64,000 nucleotides of DNA from Trinickia caryophylli (lineage in GTDB: Bacteria > Pseudomonadota > Gammaproteobacteria > Burkholderiales > Burkholderiaceae), in NCBI RefSeq assembly GCF_034424545.1, contig NZ_CP139971.1:2230375-2294374 (forward strand). Direction: 5' to 3'. A model generated the notes under the pieces. That model saw nothing but the letters and a program-made list of their open reading frames with translations, searched no databases and was not told where the DNA came from. Shown here piece by piece: positions 32,760-42,776 of this stretch. Every line of letters begins with the position of its first letter. Positions within the stretch are counted from its first letter, which is position 1. Position numbers and translations under genes: made by a program.

Positions 32760-33700
32760 GGACGGTCGAGCTTCGGATCGAGCGCATCGCGCAGGCCGTC
32801 GCCGAGCAGGTTGAACGAAAGCACGGTAAGCAAAATCGCGAGGCACGGAAAGAGCGCGATATGCGGTGCGGCGACCATATCGGCGCGGGCCTCGTTGATC
32901 ATGGCTCCCCATTCGGGCGTGGGCGGCTGCGCGCCGAGGCCCAGAAACGAGAGGCTGGCCGCCGTAATGATCGAGGTGCCGATGCGCATCGTGAAGTACA
33001 CCACGATCGACGACAGCGAACCGGGCAGAATGTGCCGCACGATGATCGTCCAGTCGTTGGCTCCGATGCTGCGCGCCGCTTCCACATAGGTCAGATGCTT
33101 GAGCATCAGCGTATTGCCGCGCACCAGGCGCGCGAATGCGGGCACGCTGAAGATGGCGACCGCGCAGACCACGTTCACCATGCCGTTGCCGAGCACGGCC
33201 ACGACGCCGATGGCGAGCAGCACGCCGGGGAACGCGAACAGCACGTCGGCCACGCGCATCGTCGCGCGATCGATCCACCCTTCGTAATAACCCGCAAGCA
33301 GGCCGAAGAACGTGCCGACGAACGCGCCGATCGCCACGGAAAAGAACCCGGCCGCGAGCGAGATCCGCGAGCCGGCGATCACGCGGCTGAAAATGTCGCG
33401 TCCGAGAGAATCCACGCCGAACCAGTGCGCGGCCGAAGGGCCTGCATTGAGTGCGTCGTAGTCGAAATAGTTCTCGGGATCGTAGGGAACGAGATGCGGC
33501 GCCACGATTGCGCACACGGCAAGCAGAACGACAAACACCGCGGCGGCAATGGCGACAGGCTGCTTGCCGAACTTGCGGCGAAACTCGCTCCACGGCGTGC
33601 GAATTGCCTCGTTGCGCCCGTGTTCGGCAGTTGCCGCAACTGCGGCAACTGCGGCGGATGTATTGCCGGCTGCGCCGTTCTCGGGTGTCATGTTCATCAT
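32756..33700 (-). CDS. gsiD: Glutathione-type peptide ABC transporter permease GsiD
   Basis: 314 aa from ATG 33700, 7 nt after the gsiC stop. Closely matches E. coli Gsi[35 protein letters not shown] and [15 protein letters not shown]. It has the OppC-type N-terminal domain and the permease fold with the EAA loop ([20 protein letters not shown]). Residues 1-25 are alanine-rich and longer than in E. coli. Forms the inner-membrane channel with GsiC. Confidence 0.92.
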   Translation of the reverse strand: MMNMTPENGAAGNTSAAVAAVAATAEHGRNEAIRTPWSEFRRKFGKQPVAIAAAVFVVLLAVCAIVAPHLVPYDPENYFDYDALNAGPSAAHWFGVDSLGRDIFSRVIAGSRISLAAGFFSVAIGAFVGTFFGLLAGYYEGWIDRATMRVADVLFAFPGVLLAIGVVAVLGNGMVNVVCAVAIFSVPAFARLVRGNTLMLKHLTYVEAARSIGANDWTIIVRHILPGSLSSIVVYFTMRIGTSIITAASLSFLGLGAQPPTPEWGAMINEARADMVAAPHIALFPCLAILLTVLSFNLLGDGLRDALDPKLDRP

Positions 33701-33707
33701 GCGGCCC

Positions 33708-34628
33708 TCACTTGAAGCGGATCGTCGGATTGATGACGGCATAGAGCACGTCCACAACAAGGTTGATCACGATGAATTCGAAGGAAAAAAGCAGCACTTC
33801 GGCTTGAATGATCGGGTAGTCGCGCATCGAGACGGCATCCACGAGCAACCTGCCGAGCCCGGGCCAGTTGAAGACCGCTTCGACGACGATCGAACCGCCG
33901 AGCAGATAGCCGAACTGAAGCCCCATCATCGTGACTACCGGAATCAGCGCATTGCGCAGGCAGTGCCTGGCGATGACCCACGATTCGCGCACGCCCTTGG
34001 CGCGTGCTGTACGCACGTAGTCTTCGTTGAGCACGTCGATGAACGAGGCGCGCGTGAAGCGCGCCATGACGGCCGCCACGCCCGCGCCAAGCGTGAGCGA
34101 GGGCAGCACGTAGCTTTTCCAGGTGCCGTCGGAGACGATCGGCAGCCAGCCGAGCTTCACTGCGAACAACTCGATCAGCAGCATGCCGAGTGCGAACGGC
34201 GGGAACGAAATGCCCGAGACGGCGAGCGTCATGCCGATGCGGTCGGGCCAGCGGTTGCGCCAGATGGCCGAGGCGATACCGATGGCCATGCCGATCGTCG
34301 TCGACCACGCCATGCCGGCGATCGTGAGCCAAAGCGTCGGCCAGAAGCGCTCGCCGATCTCGGCCGTCACCGGGCGCTTGCTGCGCGTCGATGTGCCGAA
34401 GTCGCCCTGCACGATGTGCGCGAAGAACGTCGTGAATTGTACGGGCAGCGGCTTGTCGAGCCCGAGATCGGCGCGCACGAGTGCGACCGTAACGTCGTCG
34501 GCATCCGCGCCGGCTGCGAGCCGGGCCGGGTCGCCCGGCAGCAGGTGCACGAACAGGAACACGAGCACCGCGACGATCAGGAGCGTCGGCAGCAAACCGC
34601 AGAGTCGTTTGACGAGAAAGTTGAACAT
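33708..34628 (-). CDS. gsiC: Glutathione-type peptide ABC transporter permease GsiC
   Basis: 306 aa, same length as E. coli GsiC and alignable throughout: [51 protein letters not shown] and the EAA loop [20 protein letters not shown]. Six membrane segments. The start is ATG 34628, 74 bp after gsiB. Partner of GsiD. Confidence 0.93.
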   Translation of the reverse strand: MFNFLVKRLCGLLPTLLIVAVLVFLFVHLLPGDPARLAAGADADDVTVALVRADLGLDKPLPVQFTTFFAHIVQGDFGTSTRSKRPVTAEIGERFWPTLWLTIAGMAWSTTIGMAIGIASAIWRNRWPDRIGMTLAVSGISFPPFALGMLLIELFAVKLGWLPIVSDGTWKSYVLPSLTLGAGVAAVMARFTRASFIDVLNEDYVRTARAKGVRESWVIARHCLRNALIPVVTMMGLQFGYLLGGSIVVEAVFNWPGLGRLLVDAVSMRDYPIIQAEVLLFSFEFIVINLVVDVLYAVINPTIRFK

Positions 34629-34702
34629 GTCGAGCGATGATCGATGCCAATCGGGTACGGCGGCGCGTGACTGCTCGCTGCCGTGCGGTGCTTGTTCGCC
34701 GG

Positions 34703-36271
34703 TTACTTCATCGCAATGTCGTCGAAGTTGAACGAGCCGTCCGGCATCACGTAGATCCCCGAAAGCCGCTTGCTGCGCGCATAGACGACGTTCTCGCGCA
34801 CAAGGAAGATCCACGGCGCGTCATGCCAGATCTGCTTTTGCGCCTCGGCGTAGAGGGTGGCTTTCTGCGAGCGGTCGGTCGTCTGCAGCGCTTGCGAGAG
34901 CGCGCGGTCGACCTCGTCGTTCTTGTAGTAGGCGGTGTTGGGCAGCTTCGGCGGGAACGAGGAGCCCGCGAGCAGCGGCGTGATCGCCCAATCGGCTTCG
35001 CCGGTCGACGACGACCACCCGATGTAGTACATCCGCACCGGTGCGGTGGCGGGATCGGGGGCGCTCTCGACCTTGGCTACGCGCTGGCCGGCTTCGAGCG
35101 CCTGGACCTGCGCCTTCACGCCCACTTGCGCGAGCTGCTGCTGGACGAACTGAATGACTTTTTGCGAGGTCGTGTTGTTATAGCCGGACCACAGCGTCGT
35201 TTCGAATCCGTTCGGATAGCCGGCGTCCTTCAGCAGCGCGCGAGCCTTGGCGGGATCGTAAGGCCAGGGGCCGAGCTTGACGGCGTAGTCGACGCCCGGC
35301 GGCACGACGCCCTCGGAGGGCACCGCGTAGCCGGAAAACGCGACTTTCGCGAGCGCTTCCTTGTTGATCGCGTAATTGAGGGCCTCGCGCACCTTCGGAT
35401 TGTCGAACGGCTTTTGCAGCACGTTGAGGCTGACATAGCGCGCGATGATCGAGGGGCCCGTGATCAGGTCGACTTTCTCGCTCGATTTCAGCGCGGGAGC
35501 CTGCTCGAACGGAATCTGGAACGCGAAATCGGCCTCGCCCGTTTGCATCAGCGCGGCGCGCGTATTGTTGTCGACGACGGGTTTCCAATCGATGGTGTCG
35601 ATCTTCGGATAACCCTTCTTCCAATAGCCGGCGAATTTCTTGACCTTCAGATCGTCGGTCTGCTTCCACTCGACGAATTCGAACGGACCGGTGCCGACCG
35701 GATGAAAGGCCACGTCCTTGCCCCACTTCTTGAGGGCGGCCGGCGAAATCATGACGGCGGACGGGTGCGCGAGTACGTTGATGAATGCGGAAAACGGCGT
35801 TTTCAGCGTGATTCTGACCGTATCGGGAGCGACGACTTCTGTCTTTTCGATTCGATTGAACATGCCGTAGCGCTTGAGCTTGTTCGCGGGATCGGTGACG
35901 CGATCGAAATTCGCCTTGACCGCGGCCGCATCGAAATCTGTACCGTCCTGGAACTTGACGCCCGGGCGCAGCTTGATCGTGTACACGCGGGCGTCGGGGC
36001 TTGCCTCATAGCTCGCTGCCAGCACGTTCACGAGCTTCATGTCCTTGTCGAACCCGAAAAGCCCTTGATAGAACGACTTGGCCACGGCCATCGACAGCGT
36101 ATCGTTCGCATCGTACGGATCGAGCGTCGTGAAGGTCGACGCCACCGCCATTACAGCCTGCTGCGCCGCATGGGCTGACGCGCCGAACGCGAGGGTCAGC
36201 GCGAGCGCGCAGGCAGTGCCGCCGGCGGATCGTCGCAGGCGGGCGGGAATGGACGCAATGGCCGGATTCAT
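34703..36271 (-). CDS. gsiB: Glutathione-type peptide-binding protein GsiB
   Basis: 522-aa periplasmic SBP_bac_5 family protein. The start is set by AAGGAG 8 nt before ATG 36271. The signal peptide ends near [25 protein letters not shown] and the family motif [27 protein letters not shown] (interrupted quotation: residues about 95-122) match GsiB. It delivers glutathione or other short peptides to GsiCD. Given the peptidases in the operon, a broader peptide range is likely. Confidence 0.92.
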   Translation of the reverse strand: MNPAIASIPARLRRSAGGTACALALTLAFGASAHAAQQAVMAVASTFTTLDPYDANDTLSMAVAKSFYQGLFGFDKDMKLVNVLAASYEASPDARVYTIKLRPGVKFQDGTDFDAAAVKANFDRVTDPANKLKRYGMFNRIEKTEVVAPDTVRITLKTPFSAFINVLAHPSAVMISPAALKKWGKDVAFHPVGTGPFEFVEWKQTDDLKVKKFAGYWKKGYPKIDTIDWKPVVDNNTRAALMQTGEADFAFQIPFEQAPALKSSEKVDLITGPSIIARYVSLNVLQKPFDNPKVREALNYAINKEALAKVAFSGYAVPSEGVVPPGVDYAVKLGPWPYDPAKARALLKDAGYPNGFETTLWSGYNNTTSQKVIQFVQQQLAQVGVKAQVQALEAGQRVAKVESAPDPATAPVRMYYIGWSSSTGEADWAITPLLAGSSFPPKLPNTAYYKNDEVDRALSQALQTTDRSQKATLYAEAQKQIWHDAPWIFLVRENVVYARSKRLSGIYVMPDGSFNFDDIAMK

Positions 36272-36355
36272 TTCTGTTTCTCCTTGTGGTCGAAAGGCGA
36301 AGGTGCGCGGGGTGGGGCGGCTTCGTCGTGTCAAAGCAACAGCGGTTCGCGGTTC

Positions 36356-36383
36356 GTTCTTCGGGGTACGTTCTTCGGGGTAC
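36356..36383. repeat. Tandem 14-bp duplication between gsiA and gsiB
   Basis: Two exact head-to-tail copies of GTTCTTCGGGGTAC plus the first four bases of a third. It lies immediately after the gsiA stop codon, so copy-number changes would not touch a protein. Confidence 0.9.
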
Positions 36384-36385
36384 GT

Positions 36386-38287
36386 TCAATAGGCGCCGCC
36401 GACGCGATGGGCGGCGACGAAGTGACCGGGGCCTACGGCAACGAGCGGAGCGACGGCGGGTTCGTCGCCGACGGCACGAATCGGGTTCGGCACTTCGTCG
36501 GCAACGACGCTGCGCTTGAGGTGCCGGCGCGCGGGGTCGACGATGGGCACCGCGCTCATCAGCTTCTTCGTGTAGGGATGCTGGGGCGATTCGAAGATGG
36601 CCCGGCGCGGGCCGATCTCGACGATTTGCCCGAGATACATGACGGCCACGCGGTGGCTCACGCGCTCGACGACGGCCATGTCGTGCGAGATGAACAGATA
36701 GGCGACACCGAGCTCGCGCTGCAGGTCGAGCATCAGGTTGACGATTTGCGCCTGCACCGACACATCGAGCGCGGAGACCGATTCGTCCGCGATGACGACT
36801 TTCGGGCTCAGTGCGAGTGCCCGTGCGATGGCGATGCGCTGCCGCTGTCCGCCGGAGAATTCATGCGGATAGCGGCGCGCCGCATCGGCCGGCAGTCCGA
36901 CTTTCTCCAGGAGGTGCGCGACGCGCGTGCGCGCCTCGGGGCCGCGCGCGACCCTGTGAACGAGTAGCGGCTCCATGATCGAAAAGCCGACGGGCACCCT
37001 CGGATCGAGCGAGGCGAACGGGTCCTGAAAGATGAACTGGATGTGTCGGCGCAGCGCCTGCAGGTCGCCGCGCTGCAGCGTGCTGATGTCCCGGCCGTCG
37101 AATTCGATCGTGCCGCTTTGCGATTCGACGAGCTTCAGCAGCGACCGGCCGGTGGTGGACTTGCCGCAGCCCGATTCGCCGACGAGTGCCAGCGTCTCGC
37201 CCGGATAAAGGTCGAAGCTCACGCGTTCGACGGCGTGCACGTTTTGCGTGACGCGCCCGAATATTCCGCTTCTAACCGGAAAGCGAGTGACGAGATCGCG
37301 CACGCGCAAAACGGGCGTGCGGGCGGCGGGCGCGTCGCCAGTTGTGGGCGATAGGGCTGCCGCGGCGGCTTCGGCATCGGCACGCTCGACACTGGGCACG
37401 GCGAACGGCGCCGGCCCGTCGGTGCCGCGCATCGCGCCGAGACGCGGCACGGCGGCGAGCAGTGCCTTCGTGTAGCCATGCGCGGGTGCATCGAAGATCC
37501 GCGCGGCGGGGGCCTCTTCGACCTTCTCGCCACGGTACATGACGAGCACGCGATCGGCTACTTCGGCGACGACGCCCATATCGTGGGTGATGAAGATCAC
37601 CCCCATGCCGATGTCGTCCTGCAGGTTGCGTATCAACTGCAGGATCTGCGCTTGTATCGTCACGTCGAGCGCGGTCGTCGGTTCGTCGGCGATCAGCAGC
37701 GATGGCTTGCACGAAAGCGCCATTGCGATCATCGCGCGCTGACGCATGCCGCCCGAGAGCTGATGCGGGAACCTTGCGAAAACGCGGCGAGCCTGTGGGA
37801 TGCGGACGAGGTCCAGCATGCGCAGGGCTTCCGCCTGCGCCTCGCCACGGCTCTTGCGTTGATGCAGCGCGATTGCTTCGACGATTTGATGGCCGACCGT
37901 AAAAACCGGATTGAGCGAAGTCATCGGCTCCTGAAAGATCATCGCGATGTCGGCGCCGCGAATGGCGCGCATCGTCGATGCCGAGGCATGCACGAGGTCG
38001 ACGGCGCGGCCGTTGCGGCGGCGCAGCGCGATGTCGCCGTGCGCGATCCGTCCGCCGCCGTGCTCGACGAGGCGCATCAATGCGAGCGAGGTCACGGACT
38101 TGCCCGATCCCGATTCGCCGACGATGGCGAGTGTCTCGCCGAGATCTACCGAAAACGAAACGTTGCGCACAGCCTCGAAGACCTGTCCTTCGCGCTGGAA
38201 CGCCACTGAAAGGCCGTCTACGCTCAGCACGCGCCGTTCGGGGAGCGCTTGTTCGAGACGTTGAGCCGCCGGTGTTTCGGGACGCAT
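36386..38287 (-). CDS. gsiA: Glutathione-type peptide ABC transporter ATPase GsiA (double ABC)
   Basis: 633 aa with two complete ABC domains. First: Walker [10 protein letters not shown] loop [10 protein letters not shown], signature LSGGMRQR, Walker B LLIADEP. Second: [33 protein letters not shown]. The OppD/F C-terminal peptide-transporter motifs are also present. E. coli GsiA has the same fused layout (623 aa). AAGGA precedes ATG 38287. Only 11 bp separate it from iaaA. Confidence 0.93.
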   Translation of the reverse strand: MRPETPAAQRLEQALPERRVLSVDGLSVAFQREGQVFEAVRNVSFSVDLGETLAIVGESGSGKSVTSLALMRLVEHGGGRIAHGDIALRRRNGRAVDLVHASASTMRAIRGADIAMIFQEPMTSLNPVFTVGHQIVEAIALHQRKSRGEAQAEALRMLDLVRIPQARRVFARFPHQLSGGMRQRAMIAMALSCKPSLLIADEPTTALDVTIQAQILQLIRNLQDDIGMGVIFITHDMGVVAEVADRVLVMYRGEKVEEAPAARIFDAPAHGYTKALLAAVPRLGAMRGTDGPAPFAVPSVERADAEAAAAALSPTTGDAPAARTPVLRVRDLVTRFPVRSGIFGRVTQNVHAVERVSFDLYPGETLALVGESGCGKSTTGRSLLKLVESQSGTIEFDGRDISTLQRGDLQALRRHIQFIFQDPFASLDPRVPVGFSIMEPLLVHRVARGPEARTRVAHLLEKVGLPADAARRYPHEFSGGQRQRIAIARALALSPKVVIADESVSALDVSVQAQIVNLMLDLQRELGVAYLFISHDMAVVERVSHRVAVMYLGQIVEIGPRRAIFESPQHPYTKKLMSAVPIVDPARRHLKRSVVADEVPNPIRAVGDEPAVAPLVAVGPGHFVAAHRVGGAY

Positions 38288-38298
38288 GATCGGTTCCT

Positions 38299-39306
38299 TC
38301 AAAATGCTGCGCCGGCGCGAGGCGTGCGGTAAATCGCGATGCTCGGGCCATCGCCCGCGCGTACGAAACCCCGGTACATGCCTTCGGTATTGAACGGCAG
38401 GGCGACGTTGCCATCCGCATCGACCGCAACGAGCCCGCCGCTGCCGCCGATCGGCGCGAGCCGCTCCATGACGACCGTCTCGGCGGCGGCGGCCAGCGTG
38501 GCGCCGCCATAGGCCATCCGCGCGCTCACGTCGTGCGCGGCGACGAGACGCATGAACGTCTCGCCCGTGCCCGTCGTCGAGACGGCGCAGGTCGCATCGT
38601 TTGCATAGCAGCCGGCGCCGATGATCGGAGAGTCGCCGACGCGGCCGGGCTGCTTGTTGGTCATGCCGCCCGTCGACGTGGCGGCGGCGAGGTGCCCGTC
38701 GGCATCGAGTGCGACGGCGCCCACGGTACCGAGCTTGCGGTCGGGATCGATCGGCGCGCACGCCTCGGGTGCACCCGGATCTTGTGCCGCCGCGCGGGCC
38801 GCGTCGTGGTCGAGCATCGTCCGGCCGGCATGGCGTGCGTTCAGCCATTGCACGTAGCGCGCCTCGGTGCCGAAATAAGCGGGCTCCACGCATTCGAGCC
38901 CCTGGGCCTGGACGAACGCATCGGCCCCCGGCCCGGCAAACATGACGTGTTCGCTCGCTTCGAGCACGCGCCGCGCCGCGAGGATCGGATTTTTTGCACG
39001 TGTGACGCCGCATACGGCACCCGCCGCGAGCGTGCGGCCATCCATGATCGCGGCGTCGAGTTCGTGCGTGCCGGCCGCGGTGTAAACGGCGCCGCGGCCC
39101 GCATTGAAGAGCGGACAGTCCTCGAGCAGACGCACCGCGAGGCAGACTGCGTCGAGTGCGCTGCCACCTCGCGCGAGCAATTGCTCGCCGGCCCGGAGGA
39201 CATCGCCGAGCGCCGTCAGATAAGCGCGCTCGGCTTCATCGGTCATCGCGTGCCGGACGATCGTGCCGGCGCCGCCGTGTATCGCGAGAACGGGGCGGCG
39301 CTTCAT
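38299..39306 (-). CDS. iaaA: Isoaspartyl peptidase/L-asparaginase IaaA
   Basis: 335-aa Ntn hydrolase. It starts [12 protein letters not shown] and has the family glycine-rich [20 protein letters not shown] region. The autocleavage site is KLGTVGAVA, with Thr becoming the N-terminal nucleophile of the beta subunit; the substrate loop [15 protein letters not shown] follows. It hydrolyses beta-aspartyl dipeptides and asparagine. In E. coli iaaA is also the gene just before gsiA, so this order is conserved. ATG 39306 overlaps the rpiR-type regulator stop by 4 bp. Confidence 0.93.
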   Translation of the reverse strand: MKRRPVLAIHGGAGTIVRHAMTDEAERAYLTALGDVLRAGEQLLARGGSALDAVCLAVRLLEDCPLFNAGRGAVYTAAGTHELDAAIMDGRTLAAGAVCGVTRAKNPILAARRVLEASEHVMFAGPGADAFVQAQGLECVEPAYFGTEARYVQWLNARHAGRTMLDHDAARAAAQDPGAPEACAPIDPDRKLGTVGAVALDADGHLAAATSTGGMTNKQPGRVGDSPIIGAGCYANDATCAVSTTGTGETFMRLVAAHDVSARMAYGGATLAAAAETVVMERLAPIGGSGGLVAVDADGNVALPFNTEGMYRGFVRAGDGPSIAIYRTPRAGAAF

Positions 39307-40268
39307 ACTTTCTTCCCTGTGCCGCGTGCACTGCGCGTGCGTCGTTTGGAGGCATTGGCGGTGGCGATCTGCGCGCTCCGTGGCGGACTCGCCAGCCACG
39401 GATGGACGAACTCGGTCATTTCGGCGGCTGCCATGACAGCGCGCTTCGATCGATGCGCGACGGCGTCGACGAGTGCTTCGATCGCGGCGAGCACGGCCGC
39501 ATCGCAGTTCGCGCCAAGATGACGCTCCGCACGCACGATCAGGGTCAGTCCGGCAATGCGCGCGAGCGGGGATTCGGCGCTGTCGGTCAGCGCGAGCACG
39601 GGCACGCCGAGATCGGCGGCGCGCGAAGCGAGAACGATCGTGTCGTTGATATAGCGCGGGAAGGCGATCGCGACGAGCAGGTCGTTCGCGGTGGCGCGCC
39701 CGAGATGCCGGGCCGCATGCGTTACGCCGCCGATTTGCGCAAGCGACTCCACGCCTTCGTGATACGGCGCGAGGTTGTACTCCATGAGCCCGGCCAAAAA
39801 GCCGCTCGTGCCAAGCCCGAGCACGTAAACGCGGCGCGCCTTCAGGATGGCGCTGACGGCTGCCTCCGCGTTGGCCGCATCGATTGCGTCGCGCGTGGCG
39901 TGCAGATTGACGATGGTCTGATCGAGAGAGCGGTCGAACACCTCGCCGCGTGCCGTAGGCGATTCCTGCGCCGTACGCAGCCGTTCGACGTGCGCGAGCG
40001 TCGCTTCGAATCCGCGGACGAGCGCTTCGCGAAAGGCCGGATACCCGTCGAAGCCGAGCGTGCGCGCGAACCGATTGGCGCTGGCCACCGATGCGCCGAC
40101 GGCGCTGGCGAGTTCGTCGATGCGCATCGTGGCCGCGCGGTAAGGGTTCGCATGCACGTATTCCGCCATACGCCGATGCACGGGCGTCAGCGCTGGAATG
40201 GCGGCGGCGATTCGCGCCGAGATCGTCGTTTCGGGGGTTTCCCGGGGCTGCGGGAGCGCTTTCGTCAT
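39303..40268 (-). CDS. RpiR/MurR-type regulator with SIS domain
   Basis: 321 aa: N-terminal RpiR helix-turn-helix (about 15-90; MRIDELASAVGASVASANRF) and a C-terminal SIS sugar-isomerase fold (about 130-265; YVLGLGTSGFLAGLMEYNL). Members sense phosphosugars, for example MurNAc-6-P for MurR. As first gene of the iaaA-gsiABCD-dmpA-dppA operon, it is the probable local regulator; an amino sugar or muropeptide-derived signal is possible but unproven. No convincing ribosome binding site precedes ATG 40268. Confidence 0.88.
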   Translation of the reverse strand: MTKALPQPRETPETTISARIAAAIPALTPVHRRMAEYVHANPYRAATMRIDELASAVGASVASANRFARTLGFDGYPAFREALVRGFEATLAHVERLRTAQESPTARGEVFDRSLDQTIVNLHATRDAIDAANAEAAVSAILKARRVYVLGLGTSGFLAGLMEYNLAPYHEGVESLAQIGGVTHAARHLGRATANDLLVAIAFPRYINDTIVLASRAADLGVPVLALTDSAESPLARIAGLTLIVRAERHLGANCDAAVLAAIEALVDAVAHRSKRAVMAAAEMTEFVHPWLASPPRSAQIATANASKRRTRSARGTGKKV

Positions 40269-40605
40269 GCGGGCGGGAGCGACTGAGCGGTCTCAGTCTC
40301 GCGTTGCTGGAATGAAAGTATGTTTACATGAAAGACCCGCTGAAAAAAAATAATTTTCGCGAACGAGCGTGCGTGTTCGTGCCGGCGAGGTTGCCGTTGC
40401 GACCGCGGGGGCGGTTTGGGTGTGTATCGGAGAGGAAGCGCGGCGCGGGGCGGCGCTCGGCACTCGACGCTAGAGCGAGCTGCCGCCGCAGACGAGGATC
40501 GGCTACCCGGTGATGGCGGGACAGGCGATCAGTCGTCTTGGCATGCTGGTTCCGGTTTCGTCGGGTGGCCCCCGATTCGAGCTTCGCCGTGGCGAGGGAC
40601 GATGC
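40269..40605. promoter_or_regulatory. Promoter region of the rpiR-iaaA-gsi operon with repeated ATGAAAG
   Basis: A 337-bp gap between the deoR-type gene end and rpiR. At 40312-40334 two ATGAAAG copies start 16 bp apart and flank TATGTTTAC, in an AT-rich patch that continues into a run of eight A residues near 40342-40349. This is a plausible operator for the adjacent RpiR protein. The rest of the gap shows nothing I recognise. Confidence 0.4.
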
Positions 40606-41388
40606 TCACGCTGCTTCGCCTTTCCGTGCGCGGACGGATTCGATCGTCACGGCGGGCACCGCCTCGAACGCGCGCAGCCCGGCATGTGCGGCATCGGCGT
40701 CGGTGATGAGCCTCCATGGCCCGTCGATCGGTGCCCAGTGCTGCTGGCTGCTGCGGTTGAGCTTGTCCGACGTCGCGAGCACGTAGACCTGCGCCGCTTG
40801 CCGCATCAGGCACTCCTTCAGCCATGCCTGATCGGCGGTTGCCTCGCACAGTCCGCGGCCCGGTACGACGCCGTCCGCACCAACGAAGGCCTTGTCGACG
40901 CTGATGCGCGTGAGCATCAGCTGGGCCAGCGGTCCCAGGGTGCTCATGCTCGGCTCGCGGACTTCGCCGCCCAAAAGCGTGAGCGGCACGCCGCTGCCGG
41001 CGAGCGTCTGCACCACGAGCAGGTTGTTCGTGACGACGTGGATGTCGCGGCGCGAATGCAATGCACGCGCGAGCGCGGCGGTGGTCGTGCCGCTGTCGAG
41101 AAAGATCGTGTCGCCTTCGGCGACGTGCCGCGCCGCCGCGCGGCCGATCGCCTCCTTTTCGGCGCGAAAGCTGTGGCTGCGCTCGTCCAGCGACTCTTCG
41201 GGCACATGTGCGGCGACCGAGGCGGCGCCGCCATAAGTGCGTAGAATCAAGCGCTCGTCGGCCAGTGCGCGAAGGTCGCGCCGCACGGTCACTTCCGAAA
41301 TGCCGAAGTGCTCGCAGAGCGCCGAGACCTCGGTCATGCCGGACAAAACAGCCTGAAGCATCGCTTCGCGGCGGCGTGCAACTTTCAT
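40606..41388 (-). CDS. DeoR-family transcriptional repressor
   Basis: 260 aa from ATG 41388: a DeoR helix-turn-helix (MTEVSALCEHFGISEVTVRRDLRAL) in the first 55 residues, then the phosphosugar-sensing domain with the family signature IFLDSGTTTAALARAL and KAFVGADGV. ATG 41487 is in frame and would add 33 residues of low complexity; the shorter form gives the normal family length. It is last in the minus-strand operon that begins with the DapA-family gene at 48699, so it probably represses that operon. Confidence 0.85.
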   Translation of the reverse strand: MKVARRREAMLQAVLSGMTEVSALCEHFGISEVTVRRDLRALADERLILRTYGGAASVAAHVPEESLDERSHSFRAEKEAIGRAAARHVAEGDTIFLDSGTTTAALARALHSRRDIHVVTNNLLVVQTLAGSGVPLTLLGGEVREPSMSTLGPLAQLMLTRISVDKAFVGADGVVPGRGLCEATADQAWLKECLMRQAAQVYVLATSDKLNRSSQQHWAPIDGPWRLITDADAAHAGLRAFEAVPAVTIESVRARKGEAA

Positions 41389-41533
41389 ATCGGGATCGGA
41401 AATCGGTTCTGAAGACCGCCCGTGCCACTGTTTCGAGCGGGAGCGGGCGGCGGCGCTCGGTTTGCCGCGCGCGAGTAGTTTATCCATTTCCGATATCGCA
41501 GGCGCGTCGATCGGCCGCCGCGCGCCATTGCGC

Positions 41534-42733
41534 TCAGGTTCCGGATCGAACCCAGTCTTGCGTGACGCACACATATTTGATGCGCTGCCGGAAGTACGTA
41601 TAGGCGATATGCAGACGCCCGTCCGCCGTTTGCACGATCGTCGGATAGGAGAATTCGCGGTTCAACCGCTGCGCGGAGTTGTTCGTCATGCAGTAGCCGT
41701 CGCCCGTTTCCAGATTTCGCTGCTCGGGCCACGTTGTTCCGCCGTCGTGCGAGACGGCAAGCGTCATCGGCGCGCGCGGCGCCCCCCAGAAGGCCGTGCC
41801 GCGCGCGGATGGGGCCTGGTCCGCGACCGTGCCGTCGGCTTCGTCGTCTTCGATCTCGTCGTAAAGAGAAGCCCGGCGCTCGGTGCTGTCCTTCGCGCTG
41901 CTGTGGTTGAACACGAGTGCGAGATCGCCGTTCGCGAGCGCGGCGCATTGAATCGATGCGTTGTTGTTCGGCAGTGCGAGCGGCTGCGGCGCATCCCACG
42001 CCACGCCGTCGGCCGAGCGGCTCAGATAGAGGTGGTCGGCCCAGCGGCTGCGAAAGAGCGCGACGAGCGAGCCGCCGGCGAGCGGCTGAATGCTCATGTG
42101 CACGCAGCCCACGCTTTGCGGTACTTCGTGCTCCTTCCAGCTCATGCCCTGATCGGTCGAGCGCATGACCACGCTGATGTCGTCGTTGCCCGACCAGCGC
42201 TCGCCCGGGCGCGTGCGGCACAGGAAAGCTGGGCAGAGCCATGCGCCGTCCGGGGCCACGACGATCGGTTGGCGCACGAACGTGCCGGGCTTGTCGAAGA
42301 GCGTATCGATTGGCCCCCACGTGCGGCCGTTATCGCGCGAAATGCGCCGGCGGACGATCGCCGTGTTCTGATGCCCCGAACGCTGGGCCGTATAGACGAG
42401 CCACAACGCGCCGTCGGGCGCGGCGAACAGCACGGGATTCTGCTCGGAGCGCGTTGGATCGTCGGAGAGCTTGAGGGGGGCGCTCCAGCAATCGCCGTGC
42501 GCCTCGAGCCGGGAGAGATAGATGGAAATGTCGGCCACGCCTTCCTGCGTACCGCCGAACCAGGCGCACAGCAGATCACCGTTTGCGAGCGCGATCAGAT
42601 TGGCCGCATGGCTCTGCACCGTAGCGGCGGGCAGGTAGGCATCGATGCGCGCGGCGTCGCCGTCCGCGCGATGAAGCTTGCCCGGCATGGAAAGCGCGGG
42701 TGCCGGCAAGGTGGAGATGGAAGTCATCGTCAT
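41534..42733 (-). CDS. BNR/sialidase-superfamily protein, cytoplasmic
   Basis: 399 aa, six-bladed beta-propeller of the sialidase superfamily. Three Asp-box repeats (S-x-D-x-G-x-x-W) are visible: SRDNGRTW, STDQGMSW and SHDGGTTW. An early NGDLLCAWFGGTQEG segment is common in the non-secreted BNR proteins found beside sugar-acid catabolic genes. No signal peptide is seen, so it is not a classical secreted neuraminidase. The role is probably hydrolysis or lyase action on an internalised sugar derivative. It lies 43 bp after the symporter gene. ATG 42727 is an alternative start. Confidence 0.75.
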   Translation of the reverse strand: MTMTSISTLPAPALSMPGKLHRADGDAARIDAYLPAATVQSHAANLIALANGDLLCAWFGGTQEGVADISIYLSRLEAHGDCWSAPLKLSDDPTRSEQNPVLFAAPDGALWLVYTAQRSGHQNTAIVRRRISRDNGRTWGPIDTLFDKPGTFVRQPIVVAPDGAWLCPAFLCRTRPGERWSGNDDISVVMRSTDQGMSWKEHEVPQSVGCVHMSIQPLAGGSLVALFRSRWADHLYLSRSADGVAWDAPQPLALPNNNASIQCAALANGDLALVFNHSSAKDSTERRASLYDEIEDDEADGTVADQAPSARGTAFWGAPRAPMTLAVSHDGGTTWPEQRNLETGDGYCMTNNSAQRLNREFSYPTIVQTADGRLHIAYTYFRQRIKYVCVTQDWVRSGT

Positions 42734-42776
42734 GAGTCCGAAACGAATCGAAGGGGCTCGCTTGTGCGCCGGCTGA

